Shown piece by piece: positions 1 to 10,212 of a DNA stretch of 64,000 nt. The DNA lies in contig BCJX01000004.1 of NCBI GenBank assembly GCA_001600415.1, forward strand, positions 1,697,064 to 1,761,063, given 5' to 3'. The stretch comes from Pascua guehoae. Lineage: Eukaryota > Basidiomycota > Tremellomycetes > Trichosporonales > Trichosporonaceae. The number at the start of each line of letters is the position of its first letter. The first letter of the stretch is position 1. The notes beneath the pieces are model-generated. The model was not told where the DNA came from. It ran no database searches and saw nothing but the letters and a program-made list of their open reading frames with translations. The translations under genes were made by a program, and so were the position numbers.

Positions 1-44
1 CCCCCCCCTCCGCCCAAAGCCGACCCGCATCCACTGACACTTAG

Positions 45-647
45 AACACGTCTGGTGGACACGGCCTCCTCCCTCCTCGTCCTCGGCACGACGCTCGCGA
101 CCTACTCGGCCTTCCGCCTCGTCAAAGCCGCGCACGAGCAGGGCAAGCCCGTCCTCATCATCTCGCTCGGGCCGAGCCGCGCCGACGACCTGGCCAATGT
201 CGAAAAGATGGAACGTGAAGCCGGGCCCGTCTTGAGGGCGTTTTTGGATCAGTACTTTGGGTGCGTCTTGTGTTGTCTTCTTTTGGTCTCGGGGCGGTGC
301 TTTGTCTCGCTTTGGTGTCGGTTCTTCTGTTCCGGCCCCTTCCCTTCGCGGTGTGCCCTCATTCAACGTCACTTGGCCTCGCCCTGGGACTTGACCGATG
401 CCCTTTTCGCGGTCTGCTACCCTTCATACACAATCCCCTGGCTTCTTTCCCTCTCTCTCCGTGCCTTCCATACCCTCTCCTTCCACCCCTCCCTCTCCCT
501 CTACCCCTCCCTCTCCTCTGTCAGACGCTGACTTGCAGCAAAAACTCGTCCCCTCAAATCGACGCCGTAAAGACTGTCCTCGACAGCGGCACCATCAAGC
601 GCCCAACAGAGGCGTATACGCGCCCTGCCGCCCCACTCGACACATAG
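45..647 (+). CDS. Sirtuin (SIR2 family) NAD-dependent deacylase, C-terminal part
   Basis: Only the 3' end is inside the window. A likely acceptor (CACTTAG) ends at 44. Exons are 45-260 and 539-647, with an intron 261-538 (GTGCGT donor, CTGAC branch, TTGCAG acceptor). The first exon reads SSLLVLGTTLATYSAF, then KPVLIISLGPSRAD. This is the last strand-loop-helix of the sirtuin Rossmann fold, where the GT[ST]L loop contacts the NAD ribose. Joining the exons gives QYFGKNSSPQIDAV and a stop at 645-647. The N-terminal catalytic His and zinc-binding Cys residues lie off the left edge, so the subclass cannot be assigned. The alternative acceptor at 524 gives an immediate stop and was rejected. Confidence 0.8.
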
Positions 648-899
648 ACACATCCTCTGACACGGTATCAGGCAGCAGACACTAGACACCAGACACCACA
701 GACACTAGACGCATATGCATGTCGTGTGATAGTAGTACACGCCGCCGGCCGCAACATGCGCGCCAGCAGCCCTCAGCCCTGAATGTGCACTTTGGGTATA
801 GAAGACGCTACTCGCCTGCTGTAGGTGACAAAGTAGACGCTTCGGTTTGGTGGCGAAGACTCGCACGCTTTTTGTTCACAAATTACTCGCCTTCCTGGC

Positions 900-3800
900 T
901 TACCCGACCAACTCGGCGTCACTCATCGTGCTGGGCGGACTGCGCGGCGCGCTGACCATTTCAGCGTCGCTCGTGTCGTGGCTCCGGACAACGTGGTATT
1001 CTTCTCCAAGACCCACCTCGCCAGAGCGGGTCGATCCCGACACACCCGATGCCGACACTGCCGAAGCCGAGAGGGAAGTCGTCTGGGCGGTGCTGGGAGC
1101 GGCGACGACGACTTCACTGTCGCTCGAGTCGGGAGTGGGAAGCGAGTTCTCAGCAAACGTGTGGCGCACGCCGGTCGTCGCGGTCGGACGGCCCCACGCC
1201 GTGTTGCCGTACCCAATACTGGCGGCCGACGACCCAAACGGGTCGGTGGCGGGAGTGGCTGGCGTCACGGGCGTGTCGGATGGGCCGCCGAGGTCGTCGG
1301 CATCACCAGCGTCGCCCTGAGCGGATCCAAAGCTCGAGTCGTCGTCCGACACCATCGGCGACGTCTCGACAGGCGTGTCCGGCATGCTCGGCATCGAGCT
1401 CATGTTAGCCGACGCAGGTACGCTGGGGCCAATCACTGGTGACGCCGGCTCAGAAGCCATCGGCGTAGCGGCGCGACTAGCCTCTTCGGCTTTGATACGA
1501 GAGATCCCACCGATAGGCCGTGCAGTCCGCCGTTTGTAGAAGAGCAGGTACGCCGCGCGCGTCTGTACCGATTCGGCCGTTGTCTTTGACACACGCGAGT
1601 CGTCGTAGTTGTACCACTGCCCGTCCTCCTTGTTTTGGCAGAAGGCAGTGTAGTGGCCGCCACCAAGGCCGCCAAAGTGGTTGTCCACGGCGTCTGGACC
1701 ATCAGCCAGGTACTCGTAAACGGTAGCTACTCACAAAGATCGTAAATGAACGGCTCGGTCGAGTGCTCGATGCCATAGTGCCGCGCCTCGTCGTCCGACA
1801 GATTGAGGCTCTTGGTGACGCGCCTCTCCCCAATACGCTCATCGAGGTCCAAGTTTTCGATGGGGAAGTTGACCATGTTGTCAAGCTGAGTGTTAGCAGA
1901 TGCAAAACGAGGCGAAACATCTGCACTAACCTTGTCTCGGAGAGCGCGTGAGCTACCAAAGCGCTTGATGCAGATGACGAGAATGTCGGGAGCCTTGTAA
2001 ATGTCGAGCTTCTTGGTCGCCGCCTGGTGCTTCTTGCACACTGGGCAGTACCAAAGGTCGTCCTGGCCAAGCGTCTCTTCCTTGGAAAACTCGTCGAGGC
2101 AGTCTTCGAGAGAAATCTCACGACCAGCACGCTTCTTGGCTGCCTCCCTTTCAATCGCGGGGTCGATCACATGCTCGAGGCCGTTCATGAGCATCTTGCG
2201 GTCGGGCTCAAAGAAGTCGTTAAAGTGTTCGCTCGTCCACTCGACAAAGATGGCCTCTCCCGGTCGCACGCATGGGGCAGCGACTTCAGTCTCACCCTCG
2301 TCATCCGAGTTGGCGGCCGAGCCGACGAGGTTGGAGATGCTCGACGAGAGGCGCTGGAACATTGGACGACGCGCGCGTGCGCGCTTCTCCAGCGATGACC
2401 AAGCGCCCGCAGCTCCATTCGGGCTACCCCTGTAGAGGCTCTGCACGTTGGGATCCTTGGACTTGAGGAAGCCCATGCTGTGGTGCGAGTTTGAATCGGC
2501 AGACGACGCGTCGGCAACGTGGACCTTGAACATGTCGGCGCATGGAACAAGACGGCCCGACTGGCTGGCAAGGGAAGCTGAGCTACCATTGCGCGGGATC
2601 GTACTCGGCGGTGGTGCCAGGCTGTCGGCCGACTTGCGCTCCTTGGTCTCACCATCCTCCTCGGTGATCTGCTCGTCGTTGTCGTCATCGTCGACGGCAA
2701 CCTTGGCGTGCTCCGAGTTGGCTGGGACCCACAATGCCGAGCGCATGTCCGGCCGGCAGAGGCGCGCGTAACCAAGAGCAATCGCCTCGCGGACGGCGGT
2801 CGGGTTGCCAGCCTCTGCGGGCGAGAGAGTGATGAAGAACGGTTCAAGCGAACACTCGCTCGGGGCCGAGTCGCGATGGTGGAAAGAGCTGCGCGGCGAG
2901 TCCCCGGTCGTGTAGGTGTACACTGGGACCGTAACAGAGCCGTCGGTAGGGACGGTGCCGACAGCCTTGTGGTTTGCAGTCACAGGAGCGCCGAGTTCGT
3001 GGAACACGCACACATCGTGGTCCTTTGCTTCGCTGTTGGGTTCCGAGTCGAGCCACCAAGCGTACACGCCTCCCTTCCACAGGTCAAAGCCGACAATGTT
3101 CGAGCTGGGCGCCTTGACGAGGGCGCCGAGCTTGTCCTTGAGAGCTGCAAATGACGCGTTGACAGGGACGAGCAGCTGGACAGTGACAGGCGGCTTGTTG
3201 ACATCGCGCGGGAAAAACACGAGCTTGAAGGTGCGAGTTTGAGCAATGGGGAGAGGGACCGTGAGGTACATGAACGGGTCCATGGTGATCGACTCCTTGT
3301 GGCACTCTGGGCAGACGAGTGTGCTCTGCAGCTGGCCCTGGAAGAGGTCGACAATGACAGAGTCGTTACGCTGCTTGTAACCCTCCCAGCAGTCCTTGCC
3401 GAGTTGGGCAAGTTCACGGTCGCCGCCGCCGGCCTTCCAGTCTGGCTTTTCAATGTACGGCTTCTTCTTGATGCGGTTCAAGTCTTCGTGCAAACCGTCA
3501 AGAAGGAAGGCAAGGAATTCTTGCGTGTCGTGCTGTCCGTACCCGGCAAACTGGGGTGCAAAGCGCGAGCATGTCGACTTGAGCCGGCGTGGTGCATACG
3601 ACGAGTGTGCTGGATTGCTCCAGAGGCTCTCAATCGTCTCGCCAAACGCCTCGGCCACCTGTCCATACATGCCCAGCGGGTTGTCGCGGTTCAGCTCCTC
3701 GCGGTATACACCAGCTGCATGTGTCAGCAAACAAACGTACCGGGGACCCAGGAGCAACGCACTCAAAAAGTAGTCTATCAACACATGGGTGTTGCTCAGG

Positions 3801-5202
3801 CACTGGGTGGCGGAAGCAAGGAAGCACGTGTTGCCGAGGTTTGTGAGGCCCACAAGACCCCTTCCGCCGCGTCCGCGTACCATGGAGCGCGTCTCGGGAC
3901 GCTTGTTGATCGACAACAATGAGTTTGAGCTCGAGGTGGTGCCGCTGCCCGAGTAGAATGCGGGCTTTGAAAAGAGCGGCGTCGCAATGGCCTTGCCAGA
4001 AGCGTCGACCTTGGCAGCCCACTGGGGCGTGTCACCGGAATTGCCAGTGCTCAGTTCGACGACGAGCGAGTCGCCATCCACAATACCCTCGTCGGCAATG
4101 GACGCAGCGCCGGTAAAGAGCTTGGCAGACAGCCTAGGAAGCTCCTTGACGTCGAGCTCGAGTGCGCTGATGGGGTCGCTTGACCCAATAGCCCAAATAC
4201 GCAAGGGCGCACCAAGGGGGACGCGGTCGCCCAGGATCTTGCGCACGCCTTCACGGAGGTGCTTTGCAGTCGTGGTAGTGGGCGCGGTAAACAAGATGGG
4301 CGCTGGAGGCATGGCGGGCGGAACAGGGATGGAGGGGTTGGAGGACACGATGTGAAGCTTGAAGGTGAGCGGGGCGATTTCGATGCGTTCCCCAGGAAGG
4401 CCCATACGAGACAAGACGGGCTCCGAGTCGGGGTACGAGTACCATCTGGCGAGCGTGTCCCAGCCGTCTGCAGCAAGGTAAATAAAGTCCTCGTCTTCGA
4501 CGAGGCCCTCGCGCAACCGCCACAGCCGGGTCTGGTGGGACCCGCGCCCGGGCACAACTGACCACACGTCTGTGCCCGACGCGATGTCGGTGAGGGACGA
4601 GAGGTCCAGTGGCGGGGGTGTGCCTGCCGCATCAAGGTGTGCATGGTTCTGGAACGCCGTGAAGAATGGCTTTGGGAGGAGGTAGTAGGCCGCGTAGGCC
4701 GAGTACGGGGGAGGGAACGCGCCTGGGTGTGGTGTCAGCAAACCCTCCATCACTTGCACTCGATCACAGCGCGCCCGTGGCAAAACAGAGAGTGACACGA
4801 GCGGAGAAGAAGCAAAGCTGTGGACATACCGATGAGGGCATCTAAGACCTCGCGAGTAGAGGGGCGCTCGGGAACTGGGTATGGCGTGACGTCGTCTGCG
4901 CCGTCCTCGGACAGCGTCACCTGTCCGGTGCGCGTGACCCAGCCCACGCTCTCGTGTTCGTGCTCATCGTCGACGTCCATCCTGAGCGGCGAAGAAGGGA
5001 AGTTTGTACTGGCCGTCGCGCTAAGCTGGGATAACTGCGACTGAGCTGCGTGGGGCTGCGGTGCCTCGCTGCTGCTGCTCCCTGGGTCCTCGGAGGCGGC
5101 GCGCTTTGGCGAGGAAGAGGAAGGCGAGGGTGGTTCGGGGCGGGGTCGCTTGAGAGTCGGGGCAGTGGCTGGGGGTTGCAGAGCTCCGTGTTCCGGGGTC
5201 AT
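900..5202 (-). CDS. UBP12: Ubiquitin-specific protease, DUSP plus USP domains (Ubp12/USP4-15 type)
   Basis: Cysteine protease that removes ubiquitin from substrates. Exons (minus): 5202-4830, 4758 (or 4752)-3763, 3714-1931, 1885-1735, 1693-900. The introns are 48, 45 and 41 nt apart from the first. Total 4098 nt, about 1365 aa. The N-terminus is Ser/Pro-rich and disordered. A DUSP-like domain follows at about residues 125-250, then a ubiquitin-like stretch. The Cys box is [10 protein letters not shown] (near residue 427). A zinc ribbon (CPEC and CPVC) is split by a long acidic insert. The His box [11 protein letters not shown] and the Asn/Asp motif YNYDDSRV lie in the last exon. Two introns are in frame with the ORF and are easily missed. 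Removing them restores family spacing, such as [18 protein letters not shown] and [12 protein letters not shown]. The C-terminal tail is Ser/Thr-rich. It is divergent from the mL38 gene. Confidence 0.92.
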
Positions 5203-5613
5203 GACTGTGTCCGCGGAGCAGGTTGTTGCTACTCGAGGTAAGAAACGAGATTTGGGGGCGGAGACGAGCGAGTGAAAGAGGAAGGGACGAGTTGTCGATT
5301 TGTCGTCGCCTGCAACAAAGAGAGAGAGAGAGAGTACGCGGCGTGCGTGCAATGAACAGACTGACCGGTCAACGAACGAGCGGGAGATGAGGCGGGTGCG
5401 GGGCGGAGTTGGGGGGCGCCCACGTGACAAAGTGAGGGGAACAAAACCAACCACAAGTCGCCCGTTGATCCTTCCAATTACGTAAACAGTACCCCAGGTG
5501 ATGACAGTGAAATGCTGCTGGTGCCGGCCACAACTCTTGTTGCAAGAAAAAGTCGGCTTGGCCATTCGTCGAGTTGGACCTCTGCACTCTCCAACCTCGT
5601 CTCTCCACTCACC
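5203..5613. promoter_or_regulatory. Bidirectional promoter between deubiquitinase and mL38 genes
   Basis: A 411-bp gap between two divergent start codons. It contains a short GA/TC microsatellite (5322-5333) and CCAATTACGTAA near 5473-5484. That is compatible with a CCAAT-like or CRE-like site. An upstream in-frame ATG for the mL38 ORF lies at 5512. Assignment as a shared promoter is inferred from geometry. Confidence 0.5.
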
Positions 5614-6810
5614 ATGACCGCCCCACGCCTCTTCGCCCGCGCCTGCCGGCTCCCCTGCGCGAGCGGACCTTCGCGCATGTTTGTGCGTGCCGAGTCGACC
5701 GCTGCGGCCGCCTCTGCGTCGTCGACGACCTTTGAGCCTGCGCTCGCTCGCGGTGTAGACCCGGCGTACGACGAGGCGCTGCAGTACCTCGAAGCGCAGA
5801 ACGCGGCGTCACGCGCGCGCCTGGACGCTCTCAAGGCCAAGGCTGGAGCGTCGCCGGACGCGGCCACGGCGGCACGGATAGAACGTCTCGAGGTGGACGC
5901 GTGGGTCAACGACCCGGCGACGCGGCGGCTGTTCCACGCCACGGGCGGACGGGGACACATGGACCGGGCGGTGATGCGCACGCTTGCCGAGCGGCGCTGG
6001 CGCAAGGAGGGCGAGCTCGACCTCGTCATGCAGCGCGTGTACCAGCTCGGTATTGTGCCCGACCTGGTCCCCGATGTGCGGCCGCAGGCGGCGCTGCGCC
6101 TCGACGCGAGCATTGAGCCGGGATCCATCCAGGCCGCGTCCAAGTTTGCCGCACCGCCCGCACTCCGCCTCCAGCTCTTCCACAACCCCGTCCCCGCGAC
6201 AGAGGCCAACCCAACGCCAGAGGGCAGGTACACGCTCCTCGCGATCGACCCCGATGCCCCCAATCACGAGGCGCACGCCTTCTCCCAGCGCCTCCACTAC
6301 GCCAAGACGGACATTGCCCTCTCGGTCGTCTCGGGCGAGCAGGACCTCTTTGCCGCCCCCGGCACAGAGGCAATCGCCTACGAGCCCCCCGCCCCCGCGC
6401 GCGGCACCGGCAAGCACCGCCTCGCCTTTGTCGTCATCCACCAGCGTCCCGGAGCCGACGCCGAGGCCAAGGCCACCACCCCCACGGCTCCCGAGCGCGA
6501 GGCATTCGACCTCCGCACCTACCTCGCCGACCGCGGTCTCAACGCCGACGACGTCGTCGCAGCCACCCTCATCCGCACCCAGTGGACAGAGGAGGACGAC
6601 GCCCACATTGACGCCACCTACCGCCAGTACCGTGGCATCCCCGCGCCCGTCTACGGCAAGCCGCCAAAGGAGATGCGCTACGGCTACCCCCTCAGCGCAA
6701 AGGCACAGCGCGCAGAGGGTGTCCGTCAGGCCGCCTGGGACAGCGTCCTCGCAGAGATGCAGTCGTTTGGCCAGGGACAGGCCCCCGCAGACGAAGGCGT
6801 CAAGGCGTAG
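5614..6810 (+). CDS. MRPL35: Mitochondrial large-subunit ribosomal protein mL38 (PEBP-fold, Mrpl35)
   Basis: Structural protein of the mitochondrial ribosome large subunit. Intronless, 398 aa from the ATG at 5614; an in-frame ATG at 5512 would add 34 residues. The first 25 residues are Arg/Ala-rich without acids (MTAPRLFARACRLP), as expected of a matrix-targeting peptide. The centre has the PEBP-fold signature YTLLAIDPDAPNH, followed by HRLAFVVIHQRPG. The C-terminus has YGKPPKEMRYGYP, typical of fungal mL38. The length is near that of fungal homologues (about 370-400 aa). It is divergent from the deubiquitinase gene. Confidence 0.9.
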   Translation: MTAPRLFARACRLPCASGPSRMFVRAESTAAAASASSTTFEPALARGVDPAYDEALQYLEAQNAASRARLDALKAKAGASPDAATAARIERLEVDAWVNDPATRRLFHATGGRGHMDRAVMRTLAERRWRKEGELDLVMQRVYQLGIVPDLVPDVRPQAALRLDASIEPGSIQAASKFAAPPALRLQLFHNPVPATEANPTPEGRYTLLAIDPDAPNHEAHAFSQRLHYAKTDIALSVVSGEQDLFAAPGTEAIAYEPPAPARGTGKHRLAFVVIHQRPGADAEAKATTPTAPEREAFDLRTYLADRGLNADDVVAATLIRTQWTEEDDAHIDATYRQYRGIPAPVYGKPPKEMRYGYPLSAKAQRAEGVRQAAWDSVLAEMQSFGQGQAPADEGVKA

Positions 6811-7395
6811 ACTGGCGCACAACCGTACACAGACAGGAGCATGCACTATTCTAGCATTGGGCCAGAAGAACGATGGTGGAGAACAGTCGCGGATAGCGTG
6901 AGGCACGCAGCCACCTGTCCACCACAGACGCAGGAATGTCGCGAAACTGACATCAGTGACTGACATCAATCACGCGCAACTGACCCACAGGACGTCTATT
7001 CAGAGAGAGAGAGGGAGAGAGCTCCACAGACTGCGGTATACTACACTACTCGTTGTGTGGCTTTCAGACGTGTAGACACCAGCAACAAAATCAAAAGACT
7101 GATAGTGACGGTGACAGACGAGCATCCTTCTCCAGCCATAATTTGCAAACTCCACAGCCCAATGGTCACCTGCTGGCCTCCGCAGAGAGGCACCTGCGAG
7201 TACACATGGACGGCCGCCAGGCCCTTGAATACAGCGATTGTTGGCAGGCCGAGGTGTTCATAGGGATGATCTGCATGTGAGACTCTTTTGATATAAATGA
7301 TGTACAGGATAAGCTACGTGACACCCACAACCGCCCGCCCATTCCCCCGCCGCCGTGCCCACTGGCTGTCGAGGAGCGAGCACCGCTGGGATGCC
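6811..7395. other. Convergent 3' intergenic region
   Basis: Separates the 3' ends of mL38 (+) and the Cys-rich gene (-). It holds a GA-rich microsatellite near 7002-7021 and AT-rich sequence likely to carry the two polyadenylation regions. No supportable gene was seen. Confidence 0.6.
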
Positions 7396-8527
7396 CTACT
7401 CATAATACTCGTCGTCGTCGTCGTCGTCGTCGTCGTCCCCAAAGTCGTCGGGCTCATCCCAGTCGATGTAGTCGTCGTCTGCCTCACTATCGTCCACAGT
7501 GACAACGTCCTCGGCGTCGTCCGCGTCTATGGCATCCTCCACGTCTCCTTGCTCATCCCCGCGCTCCCTGTCTTCTCCCTCTTCTCCCTCCTCGTCATCG
7601 TCGTCGACCTCGCCCACGTCGTCAAAGTGGTAGGTCCACGTCCCGACCGTCTCCATGTTGCAATGGCGCCCAATCTTGGCGCACTCGGTACAGCGCCCGC
7701 GCCAGTACTCGCAGACGCCCGGGGCCGCCTCGAGCGTCGGGATGACGCAGGGCATGGAATGGCTTTTACACCGGTGGCACATCTCTTCGGGTGTGATTGC
7801 GCTGAGTGTCAGTTTTGTGCAAAGCCTGCGAGGGGATGGAAGCAACGGTTGTCGAGGAGATCGTGCCAGGAACAGGTGGAAGTCCTGTACACGGCCGTAC
7901 GGCCCGCGGGGACAATATCGCGAGGTCATGTGCACTGCACCGCAGCACTCTGTGTGCTGATCACACACGTGCCGCATGCTGCACCACCGTCAAACACACT
8001 CACGCAAACATGCGGTCCTTCTTGGGCCCGTGGGCTTTGAACCCCCACGCGGGCATCATGCGGGCGATACGCCTCGGCGACGGCGGGGGACGACTGCCGT
8101 TGGCTCCATTGCTCGCGCTCGCTGTTCCGTTCGCCGCCGTGCTGGGACCTGCTGATGCTGTTGCCGCTGCCGCCGCGCCTCGACTCGCGCTCCGACTCGA
8201 GCGGCTCGATACCTGGACGAGACGCGAGCTCCACCGCACACGCTGCTCCTCGCTTGTCGAGATCTTGGGCTTGGTCTTAGACGCGCGCTTAGCCGCGCCG
8301 GCCGCCTTTGCGCGCGAGCTCGGTCCCGCCGAGGTGCTGCTGCTCGCCTTCTTCCGCGTGCCCTTGACCTTGCCCTTGCCCTTGTTCTTGCCGCGCTTTG
8401 GTGAGGGTGGCAAGCACGCGAGTTCAAGCGAGGACGGGTCGGGAAACTGTTTTGTCTGCGACACGATTGACTGGAACTGCTTGTCAATGATGTGCGACGA
8501 GAACCATCCCGTCTTGAAGCGGACCAT
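7396..8527 (-). CDS. Hypothetical Cys-rich protein with basic middle and poly-Asp tail
   Basis: Two exons: 8527-8004 and 7801-7396, with a 202-nt intron (GTGAGT donor, CTGAC branch, CTCAG acceptor). Total 930 nt, 309 aa. The N-terminal ~50 residues are ordered-looking (MVRFKTGWFSSHIIDKQF). A Lys/Ser/Ala-rich basic linker follows (KRGKNKGKGKVKGTRKK). The second exon starts with a Cys cluster, CHRCKSHSMPC then CEYWRGRCTECAKIGRHC, plausibly metal-binding. The protein ends in a long Asp/Glu tail with nine consecutive Asp encoded by a GTC repeat at 7411-7436 on the plus strand. The combination suggests a nuclear, perhaps chromatin- or RNA-associated protein. That is inference; no family was recognised. 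Confidence 0.7.
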
Positions 8528-10212
8528 GGCGGGCGCGGCGTGACGAGGCGTTCAGGCGGGTAGAGGGGCGGCAGTGGGGAATGGGTATGTTGAATGCTGG
8601 TGCGAGTAAAGGGTGATGAGTAAACGAGAAGAGGATGAGGATAAGAGAAGAGGATGAGTAAGGAAAGAAGGAAACAAAGGAAGGAAGGAAGAGAGGACGA
8701 GTTGAGATAAGTCGTCGGTACTGGGCAGTGTTGGTCGACCGGTCGATCGCAGGGTGAGCGGTGGGGTGGGTGACCAGCTGCAAGCTGGGCTGGCCATGGC
8801 TGGGGGTCCCCATGGGTGACTGCTTTTGTTGACACTCATCCCAGACGACGACGTCAGAAAGTGGCCTGTGCGCAACGTGAGAGTGACAAAGGAAAGGGTA
8901 AAGGGCATTTGTAATCCCCATCACGGCATTCCCCTAATTCCCTTGCTACCGCTCATGACCGGTTGTAATGCCAGACCCAACACCACACCGAGCCCAGAGC
9001 CATGCGGTAGCAAACCTTAAATGTTAAATTTCACAAAAGCGAATAAGATTCCGCGGCATGTGGCTCCCATGTGGCCGCCTATTGTCACCATTCCACACCC
9101 ACGCGACAGATACGCCGAGACCGCGAGACCGTCGTGTTTCGGGTTGCGTCCAGAAACACACCACGGTGGTGTCTATGGCCCAGTACGCCAGTAGTCGCTT
9201 TCTCTGACAATGGCCATGTTCCTCTCCAAAAGTTACCGGGTCTTTGTGCAAACACTGTAGACTCATCCGTCCCCTCATCGTCTTCATTCCCATCCCATGG
9301 CCTCTACGACTTGGGACACACAGATACCCGTTGAAGATCATGTTGGCACCAACGCCAGCCTTCCCCAGAAGATGGTTGTTGGACTGTCTCTACAAGCAGC
9401 GTAGCTCACCGCCATGACGATCCAGTCATTAGAGGTCAAGAGACATGTTCCTGTTGGACGTGGCGACAAGTTGGCTGAGAGAGGCTACCGTCTGTCGCAT
9501 TGTTGGCTCAAGATGGGGACAAAGAGGGTTAGGGGGAAGGACATCGTCATTATTAAGGGCCAGGAAGTGTTGCGATGGTGCCGACACACCCCTATGGCCA
9601 CATCACTGGTTGATCAGACTAGTCAAACACTTGTTTGATCAGACTAGTCAAACACTAGTCCCCGTGACCAAGGCATCTAGGGCGAGGCGGTGCACTAAGA
9701 ATACCCCCAGTGACAACACTGCGTCGACTAACGCACCCGCAAACAACCTAGTACACTTCACCAGTCTACTGCATAGCACAGTTCGTGTATGGAAGCATCG
9801 AGCTCTCTACGACCTATGGCACAGCGTGGTGGGGACTTCTGAACATGACTCTCTTTTTTGCACACACATACTCTCTCGCTCGCTTCGTCGGGTCATGTAT
9901 CTCTCTCTTCTCTTCTTCGCCGTGATGGTGTCGTAGTGTACAAGGTGTGGGGGTGGGGCAGATCCGATGCAGTACGGGGCAGGCTGTAGGGGGCAGGTGG
10001 AAGCGCGGGACCTGTGTAGCGGGCGGCGCGGATGTGGGGTGATTGGGGATAGGGTGTTTGATCGCAGGCTCTGTGGAGCGGGAACGGTGGTGGTGGTTAA
10101 GGTGGTAGTTTTATTTGAGGATATAGACTTGATGAGGCAAGCGGTCACGATGACCAGCGTGTCCGCTGCCTGGCCAAGCACGGCCAGCGTGCCCAGCGCA
10201 GAGCTTGCGCGT
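8528..10212. other. 1.7-kb intergenic region without supportable gene
   Basis: The left ~200 bp (8600-8700) is a purine-rich GGAA/GAGGAT tract that would be the promoter of the Cys-rich gene. The rest has only short overlapping frames of poor composition. A perfect-looking 25-bp duplication sits at 9610-9659. The right end is the 3' flank of the Wee1 gene. Confidence 0.55.
9610..9659. repeat. 25-bp tandem duplication
   Basis: Two adjacent copies of a unit beginning TTGATCAGACTAGTC, period 25, at 9610 and 9635. They differ only near the unit end (CACTTGT against CACTAGT). Each unit contains the palindrome ACTAGT-like core. Confidence 0.85.

Noticed and set aside
5809..6969. 386-codon minus-strand frame opposite mL38
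   Set aside because: Antisense shadow of a GC-rich coding exon. The plus strand carries clear PEBP-fold motifs.
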